64,000 nt of DNA, taken from Vibrio neonatus. GTDB taxonomy: Bacteria; Pseudomonadota; Gammaproteobacteria; Enterobacterales; Vibrionaceae. The notes beneath the pieces are model-generated. The model was given only the letters and a program-made list of their open reading frames with translations, ran no database searches and was not told the origin of the DNA. Numbering within the stretch: the first letter of the stretch is position 1; every line of letters starts with the position of its first letter. A program made the position numbers and the translations under genes. This document shows, one piece after another, positions 59,393-64,000 of the stretch. The stretch is taken from contig NZ_AP024885.1 of assembly GCF_024346975.1 (NCBI RefSeq), forward strand, positions 2,232,001 to 2,296,000, given 5' to 3'.

Positions 59393-60595
59393 TTATTTAG
59401 CCAGTTTTGGCAGGTCGCCTTTTAGGCCAAGGGCGTGACGTATCACTTCATTTTTCATTCCGGGCAAGGTCCCGACTAGGCTCATGCCTACACCACGAAA
59501 CAGTTTCTTTAAAGGATCATCTCCAGCAAACAACTCTTTGAAGCCTTGCATACTAGAGATCATTTTGACCGCTTCGGCTTTTCTCCAACGCTCAAAATGA
59601 CGCAAATTGGCGTATTCACCAATATCTTTGCCCTTGTTCCAATATTTTTCTATTTCTTCAGCTAACGTTGCGGCATCCAGTAAACCTAAGTTCACGCCCT
59701 GCCCTGCTAATGGGTGAATGGTATGCGCAGCATCACCGATTAACGCCACTCGCTGTTTCGCAAAATCACGAGCGTAGCGCATTTTTAAAGGTATCGCCGT
59801 GCGACCACTAAGCTGCTTTACCTTACCTAAACGCATATCAAAATCGACCGCCAACTGTTTGCAAAACTCTTCTTCGGTCGCTTGCATCAGTTGCTGTGCT
59901 CTATCGGTGTTTTGCGACCACACTATAGAGCATAAATTAGGCTCATGTAGCGGTAAGAAGGCTAATGGCCCAGAGGGAGTAAACACCTGTCTTGCCACAT
60001 GTTGATGCGGCTCTTCCATCTCGACATTGCTGACTATGGCGGTATGCTCATAATCCCACTCAGTTAATGGGAAGTCTTGTTGCTGACGAACCCAAGAGTT
60101 TGCGCCATCGGCAGCCACCACAAGTTTGGCGGTCAGGTTTTGTCCATTATCTAAGGTGAGCCAAGCTTCTCTTTCGCCAACCGCTAAATTAGTGCAAAGA
60201 TTGGCATGGAATAAGGTGACATTATCTAGCGTTTTGACTTGCTCAAGTAAGGCGTGTTGAATAATTTGATTCTCAACAATATGCCCAAGGTTATCTTCAA
60301 AAAGATCAGCGGCTGAAAAATCAATGCTAGAGAAAGCGTCTTTTTCCCAGACTTGCATAGCAGTGTAAGGGGTATAGCGGTTATTTAAGATCTCTGGCCA
60401 AGCACCTAATTTGTGCAGTATTTTTTCACTGGCTCGGCTCAGCGCTGAGACTCTTGATGCAGGCTGTTCACTCACTTCAGTCGGTGCATTGCTTTCAATA
60501 ATCGCAATTCGAATGTCCGTCTCTTTGAGTGCCAAGGCTAGGGTTAGCCCGACCATGCCACCACCGACAATCACTAAGTCTACATTTTTAATCAT
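59393..60595 (-). CDS. ubiI: UbiI/VisC-family ubiquinone hydroxylase
   Basis: FAD-dependent monooxygenase; the E. coli homologue hydroxylates C5 of the ubiquinone ring. 400 residues: Rossmann GGGMVGLTLALAL, the DG motif VVAADGANSWVRQQ and the FAD-binding RVALIGDAAHTIHPLAGQGVNLGLLDAATLAEEI. Eight bases downstream of ubiH. UbiI and the paralogues UbiF/UbiH are similar; position makes UbiI the best call. Confidence 0.9.
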   Translation of the reverse strand: MIKNVDLVIVGGGMVGLTLALALKETDIRIAIIESNAPTEVSEQPASRVSALSRASEKILHKLGAWPEILNNRYTPYTAMQVWEKDAFSSIDFSAADLFEDNLGHIVENQIIQHALLEQVKTLDNVTLFHANLCTNLAVGEREAWLTLDNGQNLTAKLVVAADGANSWVRQQQDFPLTEWDYEHTAIVSNVEMEEPHQHVARQVFTPSGPLAFLPLHEPNLCSIVWSQNTDRAQQLMQATEEEFCKQLAVDFDMRLGKVKQLSGRTAIPLKMRYARDFAKQRVALIGDAAHTIHPLAGQGVNLGLLDAATLAEEIEKYWNKGKDIGEYANLRHFERWRKAEAVKMISSMQGFKELFAGDDPLKKLFRGVGMSLVGTLPGMKNEVIRHALGLKGDLPKLAK

Positions 60596-60603
60596 TGTAT
60601 GTT

Positions 60604-61761
60604 CTACACCAGTCCTAGACTACGGTTCTTGACCGGGCCTTGTATACAGGGGGCTATGTCGAAGATAGCAAGCCCTAGGTTTCTAGCTACCACCATAGGT
60701 AACCAATCATTTGAAAATATTCTGACCAATGCTGAGGTCATGTCACAAGTTGCCTCGCGATCCGCTTCTCGGTTATCTCTAAATTGGGCTAAACAGGAAT
60801 AATCGCCACAATCGGTATGCTGAGCCAATACATCAACCAAGCCTGCCACATCACGAATGCCCAGATTAAACCCTTGCCCTGCAATAGGGTGCAAGGTTTG
60901 CGCCGCATTGCCGACAAAGGCTATGCGATGATGAATTAAACGTTCACGCTTATGCAGTTGTAAGGGATAACTGGCTAATGCGCCCACTTTATCAAACCGC
61001 CCTAAACGCCAACCAAATTCTTGCTGTAATTCATCTAAGAATTGCGCTTTACTCCAAGACAGAGCCTGTTGCAGCATCGGCTCTTTCATACACCACACCA
61101 GTGACATACGCTTACCTGTCATAGGCAATAATGCGACTGGACCATGGGAAGTAAATCGCTCATAAGCTTGATTGTTGTGCGCTTTATCTAGCTCTATATT
61201 GGTAATCAGCGCATGCTGCTCGAAATCATCGAGTGATTTAGGGTTTTTAATCAGCTCTGCAACTTTAGAATTTGCGCCATCCGCCGCCACCACTAATTGC
61301 CCGCATAAACGAGTACCAGATTCCAATACCGCCTCAATATGCTGCTGTTGTTGCACGATATCGACAATGGCATCTGGACAAAAAACGTCTATGTTCGCAT
61401 CAAGCTGTAATTGCTCTCGGTATACCGCGCCAACATTAGCAAGCTCAACCACTGCGCCTAACAAGGGCTTATCCAACTGCTTGGCATTAAAACCGGTTTG
61501 TGCGAAGTGTCCACGATCTGACACATCGATACGATTAATCGGCGTGGCATCACTAGAGAGTGCTTGCCACAGCCCATAACGACGTAACAGCTCGATACTT
61601 CCCAAAGATAGGGCTATCGCTCTAGAATCGAATCCGGGGTGCTGTAGTGACTCAGAGAACGCTTCTACTACAGCCACTTTTTTATTGGCGGTACGGCTTA
61701 ACGCTAGCGCGAGTGTCGCCCCGCTCATTGCGCCACCAATAACAATCACATCGTACTGCAA
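60604..61761 (-). CDS. ubiH: 2-octaprenyl-6-methoxyphenol hydroxylase UbiH
   Basis: FAD monooxygenase for C1 hydroxylation in ubiquinone synthesis. 385 residues: GGAMSGATLALAL, VAADGANSKVAEL, and FVGNAAQTLHPIAGQGFNLGIRDVAGLVD, in which Asn replaces the usual Asp of GDAAH, a UbiH trait. In enteric bacteria pepP lies between ygfB and ubiH; here only 37 bp separate ubiH from ygfB. Confidence 0.93.
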   Translation of the reverse strand: MQYDVIVIGGAMSGATLALALSRTANKKVAVVEAFSESLQHPGFDSRAIALSLGSIELLRRYGLWQALSSDATPINRIDVSDRGHFAQTGFNAKQLDKPLLGAVVELANVGAVYREQLQLDANIDVFCPDAIVDIVQQQQHIEAVLESGTRLCGQLVVAADGANSKVAELIKNPKSLDDFEQHALITNIELDKAHNNQAYERFTSHGPVALLPMTGKRMSLVWCMKEPMLQQALSWSKAQFLDELQQEFGWRLGRFDKVGALASYPLQLHKRERLIHHRIAFVGNAAQTLHPIAGQGFNLGIRDVAGLVDVLAQHTDCGDYSCLAQFRDNREADREATCDMTSALVRIFSNDWLPMVVARNLGLAIFDIAPCIQGPVKNRSLGLV

Positions 61762-61798
61762 TAGAAAGCTTCCTTCTTACTTAACTCACTAAACTCAA

Positions 61799-62365
61799 TT
61801 AATGAACAGTCTTAGACTCTGGTTTTGCCGGTTTGCGACCTAATTCAGTGTGAATAGTCAGTACGCACACTTTAACATGTTCAAGAACTTGCTCTAAAAG
61901 CGCGGCTTGTTCTTCTTGATCATCTTCTGCATCCACTTCAAGTTTTGCAATTTCTAGCAGGTCTTGCAGGGCTTCTTTGGTTTGAGCACTAGCCTTATTC
62001 ATCTGTGCATCAATTAAGCCAAGCCCCGAGACAAAGTGACTTACCCACTCCGCCATTGCTTGTGCGTACACCTGAATATCTTGGTCTTCAGGTAGCAATG
62101 TGCTTAGCTCAAAATTATCATCCGCCAATTCAGCACGAGCCAGTTTAAGGCTTTGTTCAGCAATCGCTAGACACGCCATCGGCCAACCCATTCCATCATT
62201 GGTGTAGTCAAATAATAGGGATTGCCATGCTTCGCTATCGTTGCTTAATCCACCGCTTAACATGCCAATTAGAAGACCATGCATTTCAGCAGGAGTAATT
62301 GCAATTTCTGCTGTCTTTAGTTCATCAGCAACGGTGAGGTAATTAGGTAAAGAGATCTGACTCAT
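61799..62365 (-). CDS. ygfB: UPF0149 family protein YgfB
   Basis: Cytoplasmic alpha-helical protein of 188 residues. Typical segments: SQISLPNYLTVADELK, HGLLIGMLSGGL, GLGLIDAQMNKASAQ and an acidic DAEDDQEEQAALLEQVLEHV. The ATG at 62365 has AGGA upstream; a TTG at 62374 has no RBS. In Pseudomonas a homologue affects alginate and amidase regulation, but the role here is unknown. Divergent from zapA. Confidence 0.94.
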   Translation of the reverse strand: MSQISLPNYLTVADELKTAEIAITPAEMHGLLIGMLSGGLSNDSEAWQSLLFDYTNDGMGWPMACLAIAEQSLKLARAELADDNFELSTLLPEDQDIQVYAQAMAEWVSHFVSGLGLIDAQMNKASAQTKEALQDLLEIAKLEVDAEDDQEEQAALLEQVLEHVKVCVLTIHTELGRKPAKPESKTVH

Positions 62366-62565
62366 GAGGTACAATTCCTATTAGGGATTAATCGCATTAT
62401 CTTATCATTTGACTGGAACTCATTACAGATGCAAATCAGCATGCAAACTAGTCAGTTCTGTTCAAATACTACTATGCTTCTATATCAAGAATGTAGATCA
62501 AATGAGCAAATTGCTTTGTTTCTGACTAGTTAGCACCATAACCTGATGCTCATGTTCGGAAAAGC

Positions 62566-62594
62566 TTGAATCTTGGTGGGGGTTTTTCTATAGT
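62566..62594 (+). promoter_or_regulatory. Sigma-70 promoter of zapA
   Basis: -35 TTGAAT (62566-62571), 17-bp spacer, -10 TATAGT (62589-62594), about 35 bp upstream of the leader ORF that precedes zapA. Confidence 0.65.
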
Positions 62595-62639
62595 TTCTTG
62601 CCTGTATGTGCATGGGATGCACAGACTTTTGGAGCAGCA

Positions 62640-62657
62640 ATGAGTTATCTAGCATGA
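62640..62657 (+). CDS. Five-codon leader ORF coupled to zapA
   Basis: ATG at 62640 has a good GGAG eight bases upstream and encodes MSYLA then TGA. The stop overlaps the zapA start as ATGA (62654-62657). zapA itself has no separate Shine-Dalgarno, so ribosomes ending the leader may reinitiate on zapA. Inferred from arrangement only. Confidence 0.4.
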   Translation: MSYLA

Positions 62658-62944
62658 GCAGTCAAGCAGTTGAAGTTGAAATTTTAGGTAAGATCACTCG
62701 AGTAAATTGCCCTGTCGGCAAAGAAGATGCATTACGACAGGCTGCACTTAACCTTGATCAACGTATTAAGGATATGGCGGACAAAACAAAAGTCGCTAAT
62801 ACCGAGAAACTCATTACCATAGCAGCTCTAAATATTTGCTATGAATTGTTAGAACAAGAGGCAAGTAGCGAAATTCAACAAGATATCGCGCAGCGCCTTG
62901 AGTTTCTGGATGACAAGCTAGACAAAGCTCTAACGAAAGAGTAA
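62654..62944 (+). CDS. zapA: Cell division protein ZapA
   Basis: FtsZ-ring stabiliser that bundles FtsZ and binds ZapB. 96 residues: VEVEILGKITRVNCPVGKEDALRQAALNLDQRI (globular head) then a C-terminal coiled coil ending DDKLDKAL. The open frame begins upstream at 62606, but the ATG at 62654 matches the family start. Upstream of 6S RNA and fau, the standard order. Confidence 0.96.
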   Translation: MSSQAVEVEILGKITRVNCPVGKEDALRQAALNLDQRIKDMADKTKVANTEKLITIAALNICYELLEQEASSEIQQDIAQRLEFLDDKLDKALTKE

Positions 62945-62977
62945 AAAAGTAGCCAACTGGACGGCAGAATTAAAATT

Positions 62978-63157
62978 ACCCTGGGGTGTGCGTCAGCTGG
63001 ATTTATGTCCCTGAGCCGATAAGCAACCCTTAAGGGTTAGTACTTGATGGCTATTGAGCAAGCTCGACTCGTATCGAGAAGCCTACGGTCCTCATTGCTG
63101 ATCCGCCTTGAACCAGCTGGTTCAAGGGCCAAAATCCGCAACGGCACTCTGGGGTCC
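62978..63157 (+). ncRNA. ssrS: 6S RNA
   Basis: Regulatory RNA that binds sigma-70 RNA polymerase in stationary phase. The terminal stem is visible: ACCCTGGGGTG (62978-62988) pairs fully with CACTCTGGGGT (63145-63155) allowing G-U. Inner conserved blocks GTCCCTGAGCCGATA, GAGAAGCCT and CCTTGAACCAGCTGGTTCAAGGG match 6S RNA. A -10 TAAAAT at 62971-62976 precedes it, so the mature end may be a few bases downstream. Position between zapA and fau is the universal gammaproteobacterial one. Confidence 0.95.
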
Positions 63158-63160
63158 CTC

Positions 63161-63760
63161 ATGCAATTACCCGCAACTCGTAACGAGATACGTAAGCACA
63201 TTCGCACGCTTCGCAGTGCACTCACAACGTCTCAACAAACTTTTGCTTCCTTGCAATTAATTGAGCAATTTAAACAACTTCCCGAGCTTACTCAGGCTAA
63301 ACATATTGCGCTGTATTTGGCGAATGATGGCGAAATCAATCCCGAATTAGCCATTCAATGGTGCTGGGAAAACAACATCAATACTTATGTTCCTGTGTTG
63401 CACCCTTTTGCAAAAGGCCATTTGCTTTTCCTTAGACTCACCCCCACCACTGAACTCATAGCCAATAAATACGGTATTTTCGAACCTAAGCTATCTGTGA
63501 GCAATATTATTCCTGTCGCTGAACTTGATGTGATATTCACGCCACTGGTTGCCTTTGATGTACATGGGCATCGTCTAGGTATGGGCGGCGGATACTACGA
63601 CCGAACGTTAGCACCTTTTATTGACGGCAATGGTCCAAAAGCGATTGGTATTGCCCATGACTGCCAGCAGCTTGCCGAGCTCCCTATCGAAGAGTGGGAT
63701 GTGCCGCTCAATAAAATTGTCACTCCCAGCAAGACTTGGAATTGGTCACTTTCATCGTAA
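63161..63760 (+). CDS. fau: 5-formyltetrahydrofolate cyclo-ligase (Fau/YgfA)
   Basis: Converts 5-formyl-THF to 5,10-methenyl-THF. 199 residues: N-terminal RNEIRKHIRTLRSAL, HIALYLANDGEINPE, VFTPLVAFDVHGHRLGMGGGYYDRTLAPF (the phosphate and substrate loop). The open frame extends upstream into the 6S RNA gene to 63044, but the ATG at 63161, four bases after the RNA, matches the family. Translation from a processed 6S-fau transcript is likely. Confidence 0.95.
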   Translation: MQLPATRNEIRKHIRTLRSALTTSQQTFASLQLIEQFKQLPELTQAKHIALYLANDGEINPELAIQWCWENNINTYVPVLHPFAKGHLLFLRLTPTTELIANKYGIFEPKLSVSNIIPVAELDVIFTPLVAFDVHGHRLGMGGGYYDRTLAPFIDGNGPKAIGIAHDCQQLAELPIEEWDVPLNKIVTPSKTWNWSLSS

Positions 63761-63835
63761 GCACTTGATTCAAATATTTCACAGATGAGTATATACTCTT
63801 GCTGATCCCTTTACTCTCGATCTGGAGAACTAGAA

Positions 63836-64000
63836 TGACCCAAGATGAAATGAAAAAAGAAGCTGGTTGGGCAGCACTTAAATACGTTGAAGCTGGCGCA
63901 ATTGTCGGTGTAGGAACAGGCTCGACCGTAAACCATTTTATTGATGCCTTGGGTACAATGAGCGATAAAATCAAAGGGGCTGTGTCTAGCTCTATCGCAT
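63836..64000 (+). CDS. rpiA: Ribose-5-phosphate isomerase A, 3'-truncated by window edge
   Basis: Interconverts ribose 5-phosphate and ribulose 5-phosphate. The first 55 residues are visible: [18 protein letters not shown], then [17 protein letters not shown] with the conserved phosphate loop and the start of AVSSS. GGAG lies nine bases before the ATG. Follows fau, as in other vibrios. Confidence 0.97.

Noticed and set aside
63044..63160. N-terminal extension of Fau
   Set aside because: It lies within the 6S RNA gene, whose conserved stems explain the sequence; the family start is at 63161.

Overview
The window is chromosomal DNA from a member of the Vibrionaceae, most likely genus Vibrio, chromosome 1. 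This is inferred from protein sequence character and gene order: luxS-gshA beside ffh and the rpsP operon, lysC-csrA-tRNA cluster-oadGAB, recX-recA-pncC-mutS-rpoS-nlpD, relA-barA, the rpoE-to-acpS block, and zapA-6S RNA-fau-rpiA. A species cannot be named from sequence alone. Nearly all of it is core genome. I see no integrase, transposase, prophage or CRISPR array.

Layout. 1-1655 (+): coaE (cut by the window edge), zapD, yacG. 1754-5381 (-): ffh, then the rpsP-rimM-trmD-rplS operon. 5532-7669 (+): a CcsA-like membrane protein and a CNNM/CorC-type membrane protein. 7736-13282 (-): yqaA-like gene, M16 peptidase, gshA, luxS. 13640-15015 (+): a small accessory island of two unfamiliar genes, each bounded by long imperfect palindromes that resemble Vibrio integron attC sites. 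15128-18348 (-): oadGAB sodium-pumping oxaloacetate decarboxylase. 18620-19709 (-): eight tRNA genes, six identical tRNA-Arg(ACG) and two tRNA-Ser(GCT). 19892-26457 (-): csrA, lysC, alaS, recX, recA (with a clear SOS box), pncC. 26540-29107 (+): mutS. 29249-43025 (-): rpoS, nlpD, pcm, surE, truD, ispF, ispD, ftsB, eno, pyrG, mazG, relA, rlmD. 43198-45954 (+): barA/varS. 46001-55150 (-): rpoE-rseABC-lepA-lepB-rnc-era-recO-pdxJ-acpS. 55530-62365 (mixed): nadB, sdhE, ygfZ, a small Vibrio-type hypothetical gene, ubiI, ubiH, ygfB. 62654-64000 (+): zapA, 6S RNA, fau, start of rpiA.

Several genes belong to linked stress and global control circuits: the BarA/VarS sensor and CsrA (two ends of one post-transcriptional cascade), RpoS, RelA, RpoE with its anti-sigma factors, RecA with its SOS operator, LuxS (AI-2 synthesis) and 6S RNA. 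Housekeeping modules cover translation (rpsP, rplS, tRNA modification, SRP, LepA), isoprenoid and ubiquinone synthesis, NAD and PLP synthesis, and cell division (zapA, zapD, ftsB).

The part most worth a second look is the 13.64-15.02 kb island. Two short genes on the + strand, a small secreted protein and a 217-residue protein of unknown function, are laid out like integron gene cassettes, but there is no integrase. One palindrome has a decayed recombination core. This looks like a cluster of attC sites lacking an integrase, or a relic of stray cassette insertion. Other points are a missing pepP between ygfB and ubiH, a palindromic repeat that supplies the last codons of acpS, a tandem 140-bp tRNA amplification, paired direct repeats upstream of oadG, and a five-codon leader ORF translationally linked to zapA.
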